64,000 nucleotides of DNA. Source: CAWBLP01 sp963789495. Lineage in GTDB: Bacteria; Pseudomonadota; Alphaproteobacteria; Acetobacterales; Acetobacteraceae. The stretch lies in the NCBI GenBank assembly GCA_963789495.1, contig CAWBLP010000004.1:434001-498000 (forward strand). The letters run 5' to 3'. Positions 1-9,457 of this stretch are shown here, piece by piece. The position numbers and the translations under genes were made by a program. The notes under the pieces were generated by a model. The model had not been told where the DNA came from. It searched no databases and was given only the letters and a program-made list of their open reading frames with translations. How positions within the stretch are numbered: position 1 is the first letter of the stretch; every line of letters begins with the position of its first letter.

Positions 1-1
1 C

Positions 2-751
2 GTGGTGCCGAAACCGTTTCAGAAGCCACATCCGCCGCTATGGGTGGCGTGTTCCAATATCCAGACGATTGCGGATGCCGGCGCCTGGGGCATGGGCGCG
101 CTGGGATTCAGCTTTGTATCGCCCGAAGCCGCACGGGCCTGGGTGCATCGCTACTACAACACATTGCTGCATCGGCCGAATCGGCTGGCGGGCTACGCAA
201 TCAACCCGAACGTCGCCATCGTGAATGGTTTCATGTGTGCCGAAACCGACGAGGAAGCGCTGGAGAAGGCCTCCGGATGGACCTTCTTTATCTTCGCGCT
301 GTCGTATTACGGGCGGAAGGGTGTCGACGCGCCGGGGGCCGGCAATCTGTGGCGCGAATATCAGGACTGGCGGCACACGGAAAAGGCCCAGCAGGCGCTG
401 CGCAACGGCTTGATCGGCTCGCCTGAGACCATTCGCAAGCGCTTGCGCATGTTTGCCGATGCGCATGTCGACCAGGTGATCCTGCTGAACCAGGCCGGCA
501 AGACGTCACATGAAGATATCTGTGCCAGCCTGGATCTGTTCGCACGTGAGGTCATGCCGGAGTTCCATGCGCGTCAGCCCGATCAGGAGGCATGGAAGCA
601 GGACGTGCTCGCAGGCCGTATCGTCCTGGACGAGTTGTCGACCGATCGCTACGATCTGTATGCGCATCAAAATGAAGATATCGTGCGGCTGACACCAGAA
701 CAGCTGAAACAGCGCATGGCGGAGAAGGAGCGCCTGACAGAAGGCGCCTGA
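2..751 (+). CDS. LLM-class flavin-dependent oxidoreductase, 5' partial
   Basis: C-terminal part of a bacterial luciferase-like (TIM-barrel) flavin-dependent monooxygenase or F420 oxidoreductase. The visible 249 residues open with the mid-protein VPKPxQKPHPPLWVA segment, which in this family normally follows roughly 180 residues of N-terminal barrel, so the true start lies left of the window and the GTG at position 2 is probably internal. The rest carries the family's helical C-terminal region. It is the first visible gene of a same-strand run to 4.7 kb containing a second luciferase-like protein, a phosphotriesterase-like hydrolase and an SDR, suggesting oxidative catabolism of a small organic compound. 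The substrate cannot be read from the sequence. Confidence 0.85.
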   Translation: MVPKPFQKPHPPLWVACSNIQTIADAGAWGMGALGFSFVSPEAARAWVHRYYNTLLHRPNRLAGYAINPNVAIVNGFMCAETDEEALEKASGWTFFIFALSYYGRKGVDAPGAGNLWREYQDWRHTEKAQQALRNGLIGSPETIRKRLRMFADAHVDQVILLNQAGKTSHEDICASLDLFAREVMPEFHARQPDQEAWKQDVLAGRIVLDELSTDRYDLYAHQNEDIVRLTPEQLKQRMAEKERLTEGA

Positions 752-782
752 ACGCGTGCGCGGGGTATCGACGGAGGCCTGC

Positions 783-1202
783 ATGGAACATCGCGGCGGT
801 TGCCATTGCGGAAATCTGCGCGTCCGGCTCCGGCTGACCAGGCCGCCACTGGAAAACCGGGTGAGGTCCTGCGCCTGCTCATTCTGTCGTACGCACGCAA
901 CGCGCACGGTATCGGACGCAGAGGGGTCGTTCGAGGTCTGGGCTGACGACTGGACACTGGTCGAGCCATATCGGTTCGGTTCGCGGACTGCCGACTATCT
1001 CGTGTGCCGGCGATGCGGCGTCTATGTCGGCGCGGTCTGTGACACCGCCGCCGGAACGCGGGCCGTAGCCAATACCAACGTGCTGGACGATCGCGCCAGT
1101 TTCACGCAACAGGCTGCGCATCCCGACTATGACGGAGAAGCAACTGATGCTCGCCTGGCGCGCCGAGCCGCGAACTGGACCCCCACGATCCTGCACAGGT
1201 AG
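783..1202 (+). CDS. GFA/CENP-V (DUF636) family protein
   Basis: A 139-residue zinc-binding protein of the glutathione-dependent formaldehyde-activating enzyme-like fold. It opens with GGCHCGNLRV, followed by CACSFCRTH and later CRRCGVY, the usual cysteine pairs that bind zinc. The ATG at 783 is preferred over an in-frame GTG at 756 because GGAGG sits five bases upstream and the protein then begins just before the first CxC motif, as in the family. The gene sits 31 bp after the first oxidoreductase and 6 bp before the NIPSNAP gene, so it is very likely cotranscribed. The family is often annotated as S-(hydroxymethyl)glutathione synthase, but most members lack a proven reaction; none is claimed here. 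Confidence 0.85.
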   Translation: MEHRGGCHCGNLRVRLRLTRPPLENRVRSCACSFCRTHATRTVSDAEGSFEVWADDWTLVEPYRFGSRTADYLVCRRCGVYVGAVCDTAAGTRAVANTNVLDDRASFTQQAAHPDYDGEATDARLARRAANWTPTILHR

Positions 1203-1208
1203 GCAGCC

Positions 1209-1844
1209 ATGATCTACGAACTTCGCACCTATACCCTGCATCACGGCAAGCTGCCCGCCTATCTCGACCTGGCACGCACGGTTGGTCGGCCGATACGCGG
1301 CAATGAATACGGCAGGTGCCACGGCTACTGGACCAGTGAGTTCGGCGCACTCAATCAAGTATGGCATTTGTGGAGCTACGACAGCCTGGATGAACGTGCT
1401 CGGCTGCGCGACGCCCTCGCGCAGAACCCACGTTGGCGGAGCGAATACGTGGCCAACGTGCAGCCTTTGTTGGCGCGTCAGGACATTCGGTTCCTGAATC
1501 CCATCAAGGACATAGCCCCGCCCGATACGCCTGGTGGCTTTATTGGATTGCGCATCTATCGCATGAACCCCGGAAAGCTCGCGGGTTGGGCGAAAGCATT
1601 CCGGGAGGTCATGCCGGCGCGCGAGAAATACTCGCAGAACATCGGCATCTGGACTGGCGAAGCCCCGCAACCGAACGAAGCGCTGCACATGTGGGCCTAC
1701 GCCAATCTCAGCTCCCGCACACGTATTCGCGCCGAGGTACTCAAGGACCCCGCCTGGCTGGCTTTCCTTTCGGCCACTGCGGGATCGATTGCCGAAATGC
1801 AAAACATCCTGCTGATGCCGACCGATTTTTCCCCCATGCAATAG
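1209..1844 (+). CDS. NIPSNAP family protein
   Basis: A 211-residue protein beginning MIYELRTYTLHHGKL, the characteristic first strand of the NIPSNAP ferredoxin-like (dimeric alpha-beta barrel) domain. A second copy starts near residue 112 with GLRIYRMNPGKLAGW, so the protein is a tandem of two such domains. In bacteria NIPSNAP proteins are common in catabolic operons, but their biochemical role is mostly unknown. Here the gene lies 6 bp after the GFA gene and 10 bp before the phosphotriesterase-like gene, so it is probably part of the same transcript. A pathway accessory role is only inferred from context. Confidence 0.88.
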   Translation: MIYELRTYTLHHGKLPAYLDLARTVGRPIRGNEYGRCHGYWTSEFGALNQVWHLWSYDSLDERARLRDALAQNPRWRSEYVANVQPLLARQDIRFLNPIKDIAPPDTPGGFIGLRIYRMNPGKLAGWAKAFREVMPAREKYSQNIGIWTGEAPQPNEALHMWAYANLSSRTRIRAEVLKDPAWLAFLSATAGSIAEMQNILLMPTDFSPMQ

Positions 1845-1854
1845 GACACGGACT

Positions 1855-2886
1855 GTGCATATCCAGACTGTTACCGGACCGGTCGCCCTCAATTCGCTAG
1901 GGCGCAGCTTGATGCATGAACATCTGTTCATCGCGTTTCCCGGCGCCGAGTTCGATCCCAGCGCGGTGTTCGATCGCGCCGAGTTCATCAGCGAAGCGGT
2001 CAAACGCCTGCGCGAATTGCGTGAGGTCCACGGCGTCCGTAGCTTCGTCGATCCCTGCCCGATCGAACTGGGTCGTGATCCTGCGATCATGGCGGAAATC
2101 GCCGAACGCGCGGAGATGAACATTATCTGCACGACCGGGTTCTATTTCGAGGCGATGGGGCTGCCGGTCTATTGGCGTGTCCGCACCGTGGAAGAGATTG
2201 CTGAGCCCTACATTCGTGAAATCACGCAGGGTATTGGCAGTACTGGCATTCGCGCCGGTGCGATCAAGGTCGCAACCGGAGCGCCGGAGATCACCGCGCT
2301 GGAAAGAAAGTTCCTCGCCGCAGCCTGCATAGCACAGAAGGCGACAGGCGTTCCGATCATCACCCACACCCAGGACGGGTTCGGCGGACCGGAACAGCAG
2401 GCCTTGTTCGCGGCGGGCGGCGTCGAGGCACATCGTTGTTTGATCGGCCATTGCTGCGGCAATGCTGATCCAGCCTATCATCGTCGCGTGGTCGATGGTG
2501 GCAGCTATATCGGCTTCGATCGGATCGGGCTGCAGCGCTATCAACCAGACGAGGTGCGGGCCGACAACCTGGTACGACTGGTGCGCTCCGGTTATGCGGC
2601 ACAGGTCATGATGAGCCAGGATCGACATTGTGGCTGGCTGGGGAAACTGGCGCGGCAGGCCTCCGCCGAAGAACTGGCGCGCACTGCGACCCTGCAGGCA
2701 GCAGGACAATGGCCGCCTGCCTACAGCTATCTGTTCACCGACTTCATCCCGATGCTGATTGAACGCGGCCTGTCGGAGGCGGAAATCTATCCGATGCTGG
2801 ATGACAATCCGCGGCGCTTCTTTGCCGGCGACACGCTGCCACGGCCTGGCGCGAACGCATACCCCGGCACAGGAGCAGCCGCATGA
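1855..2886 (+). CDS. Phosphotriesterase-family metal-dependent hydrolase
   Basis: A 343-residue TIM-barrel hydrolase of the phosphotriesterase-like branch of the amidohydrolase superfamily. The binuclear metal site is readable: H21 and H23 in MHEHLF, K138 (the lysine that is carboxylated in this family) in GAIKVATG, H171 in THTQDG, H199 in IGHCCGN and D256 in SQDRHC. These enzymes hydrolyse lactones or phosphoesters; many in catabolic operons are lactonases. The start is a GTG, ten bases after the preceding stop. The 3' end overlaps the next gene by 4 bp (ATGA). Lactone opening following a Baeyer-Villiger-like flavin oxidation would fit the neighbours, but that is inference. Confidence 0.9.
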   Translation: MHIQTVTGPVALNSLGRSLMHEHLFIAFPGAEFDPSAVFDRAEFISEAVKRLRELREVHGVRSFVDPCPIELGRDPAIMAEIAERAEMNIICTTGFYFEAMGLPVYWRVRTVEEIAEPYIREITQGIGSTGIRAGAIKVATGAPEITALERKFLAAACIAQKATGVPIITHTQDGFGGPEQQALFAAGGVEAHRCLIGHCCGNADPAYHRRVVDGGSYIGFDRIGLQRYQPDEVRADNLVRLVRSGYAAQVMMSQDRHCGWLGKLARQASAEELARTATLQAAGQWPPAYSYLFTDFIPMLIERGLSEAEIYPMLDDNPRRFFAGDTLPRPGANAYPGTGAAA

Positions 2887-3923
2887 AGCTCGGCCTGTCC
2901 ATCGGCTATTCCGGCGCGCAGCTCAACGTGCCTGTCGCGCTGGTTCAGCAGGCGGAGGAACTCGGCTACGATTCGGTTTGGACTGCCGAGGCCTATGGTT
3001 CGGACGCCGTCACACCATTGGCGTTTCTCGCAGCCGTCACCAAACGGATCCGCCTCGGCACCGGCATCATGCAGCTCGCCGCCCGCACGCCGGCCAATGC
3101 TGCGATGTGCGCTGGAACCGTGGATGCCCTTGCTGGCGGTGGGCGTTTCATCGCCGGACTCGGCGTATCCGGGCCGCAGATTGTCGAGGGCTGGTATGGT
3201 GAACCATGGGGCCGGCCGTATTATCGGCTGCGCGACTACGTCACCATCATGCGCAAGATATTTCGGCGCGAGGCGCCGGTGACGCATGCAGGACGGGAAA
3301 TCAGCCTGCCCTATATGGGTGACGGTGCCGCCGGCGTTGGCAAGCCATTGAAATCCATCCTGCACATGAACCCGGCAATCCCCATCTACCTTGCCACCGG
3401 CAATGAGAGCACCGTGAAGCTGACGGCGGAGATTGCCGATGGCTGGCTGCCGAACGGATTCGTTCCGGGCTCATTGCCGGAATATCTGCCCTGGCTGGAG
3501 GAAGGATTCCGTCGCGCCGGCAACGGCAAGTCGCTGCGTGATTTCGAAATTCAGACCTCCGTTCATGTGCGGGTCAGCGACGATGTCAAAGGCGCACTGG
3601 CTGCGTTGAAGCCGGAAGTTGCACTGTATGTCGGCGGTATGGGCCACCGCGACAAGAACTTCCACAAGGACATGATGATACGCCGCGGTTTCGGCGATGC
3701 GGCGGATCGCGTGCAGGAACTTTATCTGGCCCATCGCAAGGACGAAGCGGCCGCAGCGGTGCCGGATGATTGGGTAGATCTGAAGTCGCTGGTCGGGCCG
3801 CCCGCCCGCATCAGGCAACGCTATCGGGCCTGGGAGGAATCCGGCGCCACCGGCCTGACGGTAAGATCGCGCCAGCCGGAAGCGATCGCGGTCATGGCGG
3901 AGGCGGCACGACTGAACCGCTGA
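2883..3923 (+). CDS. LLM-class (F420/FMN) oxidoreductase
   Basis: A complete 346-residue luciferase-like TIM-barrel oxidoreductase. It starts MKLGLSIGYSG, contains the AEELGYDSVWTAEAYGSD segment and the RLGTGIMQLAARTPA strand typical of the MER/luciferase family, and ends with the QPEAIAVMAEA helix. Cofactor may be F420 or reduced FMN; the sequence alone does not decide. Its ATG overlaps the stop of the hydrolase gene by 4 bp, so the two are translationally coupled. This is the second luciferase-like gene of the operon and, unlike the first, is entire in the window. Confidence 0.9.
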   Translation: MKLGLSIGYSGAQLNVPVALVQQAEELGYDSVWTAEAYGSDAVTPLAFLAAVTKRIRLGTGIMQLAARTPANAAMCAGTVDALAGGGRFIAGLGVSGPQIVEGWYGEPWGRPYYRLRDYVTIMRKIFRREAPVTHAGREISLPYMGDGAAGVGKPLKSILHMNPAIPIYLATGNESTVKLTAEIADGWLPNGFVPGSLPEYLPWLEEGFRRAGNGKSLRDFEIQTSVHVRVSDDVKGALAALKPEVALYVGGMGHRDKNFHKDMMIRRGFGDAADRVQELYLAHRKDEAAAAVPDDWVDLKSLVGPPARIRQRYRAWEESGATGLTVRSRQPEAIAVMAEAARLNR

Positions 3924-3941
3924 ACACGGGAGGGGCCGACA

Positions 3942-4709
3942 ATGCGCTTCAAGGACAAAGTGGCGGTTATCACCGCAATGGGCAGTGGAATCGGCCGCGC
4001 GACGGCGGAGATCATGTCGGCCGAGGGTGCTGTGATCGTCGGCGTGGACAATGATCCGCGGCGCCTGGACATGGCGGTGGAAGCGCTGAACATGACAGGT
4101 GGGCGGGCGCGCGGCTTCTGTATCGACGCGTTGGATCAGGAGCAGGTGGATGATGCGGTCGCCCGTACCGCGAAGGATGTCGGGATCGACATTCTGGTGA
4201 ATGCGGTCGGCGGCAGCACGATCATTGCCAAACCCTCGGCGCTGGTCGAGGAGCATTCACTGGACGACTGGCAACGTATCATCAACTTCAATCTGAACGG
4301 CACGTTCCTGTTCAGCCATGCGGTCGTGCCGGTGATGAAGCGGCAAAAGCACGGCAAGATCGTCAATCTTGCCTCGATCGCCGGTCGTGGCATGAGCGTC
4401 GCCAGCGGCAGTGCCTATGCGGCGGCGAAGGGCGGCATCATCGCGTTCACCCGCAAGCTGTCATTCGAACTTGGGCCTTTCGGCATCAATGTGAATGCGA
4501 TCGCGCCAAGCCTGACACTGACGGAACGCATCAGGCCGCATTGGAACCAGCGGTCGCCCGAGGCACAGGCCGCTCAATTGGAAAGCACGCCGCTGCGGCG
4601 GGTTGCGGAGGCATCGGACCAGGCGAAGGTGATCTGCTTCCTGGCGTCGTCCGATGCGGACTTCGTCACCGGATTGACAATCGACGTGACGGGCGGTCAG
4701 TCGGGATAG
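3942..4709 (+). CDS. SDR family oxidoreductase
   Basis: A 255-residue classical short-chain dehydrogenase/reductase acting on an alcohol or ketone with NAD(P). The Rossmann nucleotide-binding loop reads TAMGSGIG, with alanine in place of the usual first glycine of TGxxxGIG. The remaining signature residues are present: NAVGG after strand 4, serine in NLASIAG and the YAAAK tyrosine-lysine pair. The C-terminus TGLTIDVTGGQ is the standard SDR ending. The gene follows the oxidoreductase by 18 bp with a good GGAGGGG site, and is the last gene of the plus-strand catabolic run before the convergent chemosensory operon. Confidence 0.9.
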   Translation: MRFKDKVAVITAMGSGIGRATAEIMSAEGAVIVGVDNDPRRLDMAVEALNMTGGRARGFCIDALDQEQVDDAVARTAKDVGIDILVNAVGGSTIIAKPSALVEEHSLDDWQRIINFNLNGTFLFSHAVVPVMKRQKHGKIVNLASIAGRGMSVASGSAYAAAKGGIIAFTRKLSFELGPFGINVNAIAPSLTLTERIRPHWNQRSPEAQAAQLESTPLRRVAEASDQAKVICFLASSDADFVTGLTIDVTGGQSG

Positions 4710-4736
4710 CAGCGGCGACCCGCCTTCCGCTGCTGA

Positions 4737-6642
4737 TCAATCGCCGGTCAGCAGCGCAATCTCGGCGGCCAGTCTGGCCTGGTCGAATGGCTTGTACAGC
4801 ACCGGGAATTCATCCGGGACTGAGTCGCGATCGGCATGCCCGGTTACCAGCAGGATTGGCAGGCTACGGCGTACGCTGCGTGCCTGCCTGGCAAACTCCG
4901 TCCCGTTCATCACCGGCATGGCAAAATCGGCGATCACCAGATCAATGGCATTGTCGCGCTGGATCAGCCCGAACGCCTCTTGCCCGCTACTCGCTTCCAG
5001 CGCCGTGTGGCCGAGTTCCCTCAGAAATGAGACCGTCACGTCACGCACCGCGGCATTGTCATCAACCACCAGCACGCGCACGCGACGCTGGCTATGCGTC
5101 CGCACGGGTGCCGCCTCGGGCACCGGCTGCTCCTCCGCCGAAGCACGCGGCAGCAACATTTCGACTGTGGTGCCGCGGTCCAACCGGCTTTCGATCCGCA
5201 CGGCGCCCCCGGACCGTTGGGCGAAGCCATAGACCATCGACAGGCCGAGACCCGTCCCCTCGCCGGTGGACTTCGTGGTGAAGAAGGGTTCGAACACCCG
5301 CGCCAGCACTTCGGGCGACATGCCCGTGCCTGAATCGCGCACCGAAACCGCGACGTAATCGCCCGGGGAAATCTCCGCGTTCGAACCATGGGCAATCGGC
5401 ATATTGCGCGTGGTCAGTGTCAGCATGCCGCCTTCCGGCATGGCATCGCGGGCATTGATCGCCAGATTGAGCACGGCCAGCTCAAGCTGGTCCGGATCAA
5501 CCAGGGTCGGCCAGACATCCTGTGCCAAATGCTGTTCCACCTGCACCACGCCGCCCAGCGTCCGCAGCAACAGGTCTTCCATGCCGCGAATGATCTGGTT
5601 GGCATCCACCAGCCGCACCGTCAGGTCGCGTTGCCGCGTAAAGCTCAGCAGACGTTGCGTCAACGAACTGCCGCGTTTGGCGGCGAGCGCGGCGTTGTTC
5701 AACAGCCGCTCCAGCCGCGGATTGCCGAACTCCAAGCCGCTGGGCCAGTTCCAGGCTGCCGAGGATGGCGGCGAGCAGATTGTTGAAGTCGTGCGCGACG
5801 CCGCCGGCCATGGTCCCGAGTGCCTGCATTTTGTCCGCTTGGCGCAGGCGGGTCTCCATCTGGCGGTACTCGGTGACGTCCCGCTCAATGATCGCGATAT
5901 GGCTGACATTGCCACCCGGATCGAGGATGGGTGTGCGGGTGACCTGCAGCCAGCTCGTGCTGCCATTGGCAGCCGGACGCTCCTCCAATGCCTCGGCAGA
6001 TCGGCGCTGCGCGATGACATCCTGTTCCGCGCGCGCGATCGCCTCGGCCTGCTCCGGCGGCAGGAAATCCTGCTCGTGCCGGCCGAGACACGCGGCCACG
6101 GTCGCGCTCAGGCTGCTCGCCTTCACCTCGTTCAGTCGGATGAAGCGGCCCTCGACATCCTTGAATGACAGCGCGTCGGTCGCATGGTCCAGCAACCCGT
6201 GCAACAATGCGTGTTCGGTCTCCAACGCCTGCGCAAGGCGGCGGCGTTCGGTCGCGTTTGCCACCATGCTGCGGAGTGCGGCGGGTTCCCAAGGCTTATG
6301 GGCGTAGCCGGCGATACGGCCCTGATTGACTGCCGACACGACAGCGCCAAGATCAGCATAGCCGGTCAGCAGCAGCGCCTCGGCCGCAACGATCTGCCGT
6401 GCATGCGTCAGGAAGACGTCTCCCGTCATGCCCGGCATGCGCTGGTCGGAGATGATGACGGCAACATCCGGCTCATCGCGCAGGATCGCCAAGGCATCCG
6501 CGGGCGATGTGCTGGTCAGCACACGATATTCGTCGTCGAACAGATCCTGCAGGGCAATCAGGATTTCTGCTTCGTCATCGACGATCAGGATGGTCGTGGA
6601 GCTGGTCCGCGCGGTATGTGCCACCATGGCATCAGCATTCAT
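4737..6642 (-). CDS. Hybrid histidine kinase REC-PAS-HisKA-HATPase-REC (one frameshift)
   Basis: Last gene of the chemosensory operon. Domains in order: receiver with D66 in SDQRMPGMTG and HKPW lysine; PAS about residues 145-258; HisKA with H284 in GVAHDFNNLL; HATPase with DSGTGM and GTGLGLSMVYGF; C-terminal receiver with IADFAMPVMNG and LYKPF. The reading frame breaks near 5734: removing one T on the coding strand joins AQRL to EFGNPRLERLL and gives a continuous 634-residue protein. The ATG at 6642 forms an ATGA overlap with the preceding kinase gene, so the start is secure. The break may be a base-call error or a true mutation. With no CheY-like or GGDEF gene nearby, this kinase is a plausible output partner of the CheA array. 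Confidence 0.85.
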
Positions 6643-8378
6643 CGTTCTGTCCGTATCGGAATCCTCAGCAAAAAACACGCTCCGCCTTCGCTGCTGCCGC
6701 CCACGGATATCGTGCCCCCATGGGCCTGCACGACATTATATGCGATGGCAAGGCCAAGGCCGGTCCCGGCGCCAACCGGCTTCGTCGTGAAGAATGGTTC
6801 GAAGATGCGTTCCCGATACTCCGGCGGAATGCCGGGACCGCTGTCCTCGATCTCAATGCTGTATGTCTGGGCGTCGCTATGCGTGGCGATGATGATACGC
6901 CCATCTCCCATGATCGCATCGGCGGCATTGCCGATGATGTTCATCACAACCTGGTTAAGCAACGCCGGGGAGCAGAACAATTGGCCGCCCCCGCGATAGT
7001 GACGCTCCACCACGATCCGGTCGCCCAGCTTGTGAACCAGCAGCGCCAACACGGTGTCGAGCGCTTCCGGCACGTCGACCAACTGGAAGCCTTCCTCCTC
7101 CATTCTGGAGAACTTGCGCAGGTTCAGCACCAGGTTCTGAATCCGTTTCAAACCCAGATTCATCGCTTGCAGCCGGTCGCGGCTCTTGGCTGCCGCACCG
7201 GCGAGACGCGGATCATGCGCCAGCCCGGCTTCGATCTCGCTCAACAGATGCTGAACGGTTCCCTGATGGGCCAGGATGAAGGCGAGCGGGTTGTTGATTT
7301 CATGCGCTATTCCCGCCACCAGTTCGCCCAGTGAGGCCATCTTCGCGGCCTGCACCAGTTTCGCGTGGGTATCCCGCAGCTTGCGGTTGGTGTCTTCCAG
7401 TTCGGCGTTGGACCGTGCCAGCGCCTCGGCCAGGGCCGCTTTCGCGGCGGCAGCGGCGGCCTCGCCACGCGCCCGCTCCAAGGCCACCTCGCGGCGGCGC
7501 TTCTCCAGTTCGGCCTGGCGGTTCTCATCCTGCAACAGCTTGCGCCGGACGGCGGAGCGGATGCGCACGGTCAGCACCTCGGCATCCGTGGTGACCGGGA
7601 TCAGATCATCCACGCCGGCATTGAACGCGCGCGCCAGCATCGTCTTGCCGCCCTCGGTATCGCTGCCGAGTCCGACGATGCGAAAGTAGCGGTCCTCACT
7701 GCCGGGCGCTTCGCCGGAACGCAGCCCATCGAGCTGCTCGCAAAGCCGGATGCCGTCGAAGGCGGTGCCAAGCAGGTTAACGACAATACAGTCCCAGTCG
7801 GCAGAGCTGACGGCGTGCAGCGCGTCGGGCATGCCGGCAGCGTTTTCGACCGTGGTGCCATCGCGGGCCAGCAAATTTGCCAGATAGGCGCGATAGGTCG
7901 CGCTGGTGTCCACCACCAGAATGCGCGCCCGACGAAAGATCGGCGCGGTCTCGCCGTCGGTCTCGGCGAGGGAATGCGGTTGCTCAAGGCTGCGCTGGCG
8001 CAGCAAGGCCTTGATGCGCAGGACGATCAGATCCTGATCGGCCGATTTGGCGATATAGGCGTCGGCGCCGCTCTCCAGGCCGTGGCGTTCACGGTCCCGC
8101 TCCTGGTCCTCGGTCAGCATCAACACGGGCAGGGCGCGGGTGCGCACATTCAGACGGATCTGGCGTGACATTTCGTCGCCATTGATCCCGGGCAGGTGGT
8201 AGTCGGCGACCACCAGATCGGGCAGTCGCTTGTTCAGGCTCTCCAGAGCCGCCTCGGCGGTGGCGACGCGCTCCACCCGGAACCCGTTCTGCTCCAGCAA
8301 CCGCCGGATCTGTAGCGCTTGGGTTTCCGAATCTTCCACGATCAGCAGCTTGGGCTCCTGCGGCGTCGTCATGCTCAT
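6639..8378 (-). CDS. Histidine kinase with two N-terminal receivers, CheS3-like
   Basis: A 579-residue soluble kinase: receiver 1 (residues about 8-128), receiver 2 (about 150-282), a charged coiled coil (285-345), HisKA with H359 in GIAHEINNP, and HATPase with N484, DSGPGI and GTGLGLAIAY. Receiver 1 is complete (D59 in VVADYHLPG, K111). Receiver 2 has asparagine (N201 in CIVVNLLG) at the phosphoacceptor position and lacks the conserved lysine, so it looks unable to be phosphorylated. The double-receiver kinase beside cheA/cheB matches the arrangement of CheS3 of Rhodospirillum centenum. The ATG at 8378 overlaps the cheB stop (ATGA), ruling out upstream starts; the 3' end overlaps the next kinase likewise. 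Confidence 0.9.
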   Translation of the reverse strand: MSMTTPQEPKLLIVEDSETQALQIRRLLEQNGFRVERVATAEAALESLNKRLPDLVVADYHLPGINGDEMSRQIRLNVRTRALPVLMLTEDQERDRERHGLESGADAYIAKSADQDLIVLRIKALLRQRSLEQPHSLAETDGETAPIFRRARILVVDTSATYRAYLANLLARDGTTVENAAGMPDALHAVSSADWDCIVVNLLGTAFDGIRLCEQLDGLRSGEAPGSEDRYFRIVGLGSDTEGGKTMLARAFNAGVDDLIPVTTDAEVLTVRIRSAVRRKLLQDENRQAELEKRRREVALERARGEAAAAAAKAALAEALARSNAELEDTNRKLRDTHAKLVQAAKMASLGELVAGIAHEINNPLAFILAHQGTVQHLLSEIEAGLAHDPRLAGAAAKSRDRLQAMNLGLKRIQNLVLNLRKFSRMEEEGFQLVDVPEALDTVLALLVHKLGDRIVVERHYRGGGQLFCSPALLNQVVMNIIGNAADAIMGDGRIIIATHSDAQTYSIEIEDSGPGIPPEYRERIFEPFFTTKPVGAGTGLGLAIAYNVVQAHGGTISVGGSSEGGACFLLRIPIRTER

Positions 8379-9457
8379 GCCGCATCCTCCGCCATCAGAC
8401 GCAGAATGCGCGGTGCAATCTGGTCGATCGGCAGGCTGATGCTGGAGCCGCCCAGCCGCACCGCCGCAGCCGGCATGCCATACACGACCGCGCTGTGCGC
8501 GCTCTCCGTGATGGTGAAGCCGCCGGCGCGGCGCAGCGCGCTGAGGCCCACGGCGCCGTCTTCCCCCATGCCGGTCATCAGAACGCCGCACGCCTGGGCG
8601 CCTGCCGTGGCGGCCATGGACTGGAACAACACGGTCGCTGACGGCCGCTGGCCCGACACCGGCGGCCCGCTGCCGACGCGCAGCATCCCCTGTGGCGAGA
8701 GCGTCAAATGCCGGTCCCCCGGCGCGACATACACGTGACCGTCGATCGGCAGCTCGCGATCGCGGGCAATCGCCACCCGTAACGGGGTCAGCCCGTCCAG
8801 CCAGGAGGCGAATCCTTCCATGAAGGGTGCGCCCATGTGCTGCACCAGCAGAATCGGCACGGCGAAATCAGCCGGCAATGCGCCAAGCAGGCGGGCGAAG
8901 GCGGGGGGGCCGCCGGTGGACGCGGCCATGGCGATAATGGACGGGCGCGCCACGTTCTTCAGCGGTGCAACCGGGCCGGCCGACGGTGGATCGCGCACCG
9001 AGGCCTGGCGCGGGCCGATGCTGCGCCGCCGGATCACCGGCACCTGGCTCATGATGAATAGCTGTGTGCAGATCGTGTCGGCGATCGCCTCATATTGGCG
9101 GCTGGTCGTGCCCACCGGCTTTTCCACCACCGACAGGGCGCCCGAGCGCAGCGCGTTCATCGAGATCTTCAACGACAAATCTTCCACCGCGTCCGCGATC
9201 ACCACGATCGGGGTCGGCATCTCCGACATGATCCGCCGTGTCGCTTCCAGCCCGTCCATGCCGGGCAGGCGGATGTCCATCGAGATCACGTTCGGCCTGA
9301 GCCGCGGCAGCTCCTGCAACGCCTCTTCGCCGGAGCTGACCGCCCCGACCAGTTGCAGCCGAGGATCGCGGCTGATGATGTGGGCCAGTAACTGGCGGAT
9401 CACCAGCGAGTCCTCCACGATCAAGACCCGCGTCCGCACCGCGTCCGTCGTGTTCAC
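8375..9457 (-). CDS. cheB: Chemotaxis-type protein-glutamate methylesterase CheB
   Basis: A 360-residue CheB: an N-terminal receiver (D61 in SMDIRLPGMDG) joined to a methylesterase domain from about residue 172. The catalytic serine-histidine-aspartate triad is visible as S180 in MAASTGGP, H207 in VQHMGA and D300 in MTGMGEDGA. It removes methyl groups from (or deamidates) glutamates of the chemoreceptor, opposing CheR. The start is a GTG overlapping the cheA stop by 4 bp, and the stop overlaps the following kinase by 4 bp, so dosage is tied to CheA. No cheD or cheZ lies beside it. Confidence 0.97.
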   Translation of the reverse strand: MNTTDAVRTRVLIVEDSLVIRQLLAHIISRDPRLQLVGAVSSGEEALQELPRLRPNVISMDIRLPGMDGLEATRRIMSEMPTPIVVIADAVEDLSLKISMNALRSGALSVVEKPVGTTSRQYEAIADTICTQLFIMSQVPVIRRRSIGPRQASVRDPPSAGPVAPLKNVARPSIIAMAASTGGPPAFARLLGALPADFAVPILLVQHMGAPFMEGFASWLDGLTPLRVAIARDRELPIDGHVYVAPGDRHLTLSPQGMLRVGSGPPVSGQRPSATVLFQSMAATAGAQACGVLMTGMGEDGAVGLSALRRAGGFTITESAHSAVVYGMPAAAVRLGGSSISLPIDQIAPRILRLMAEDAA

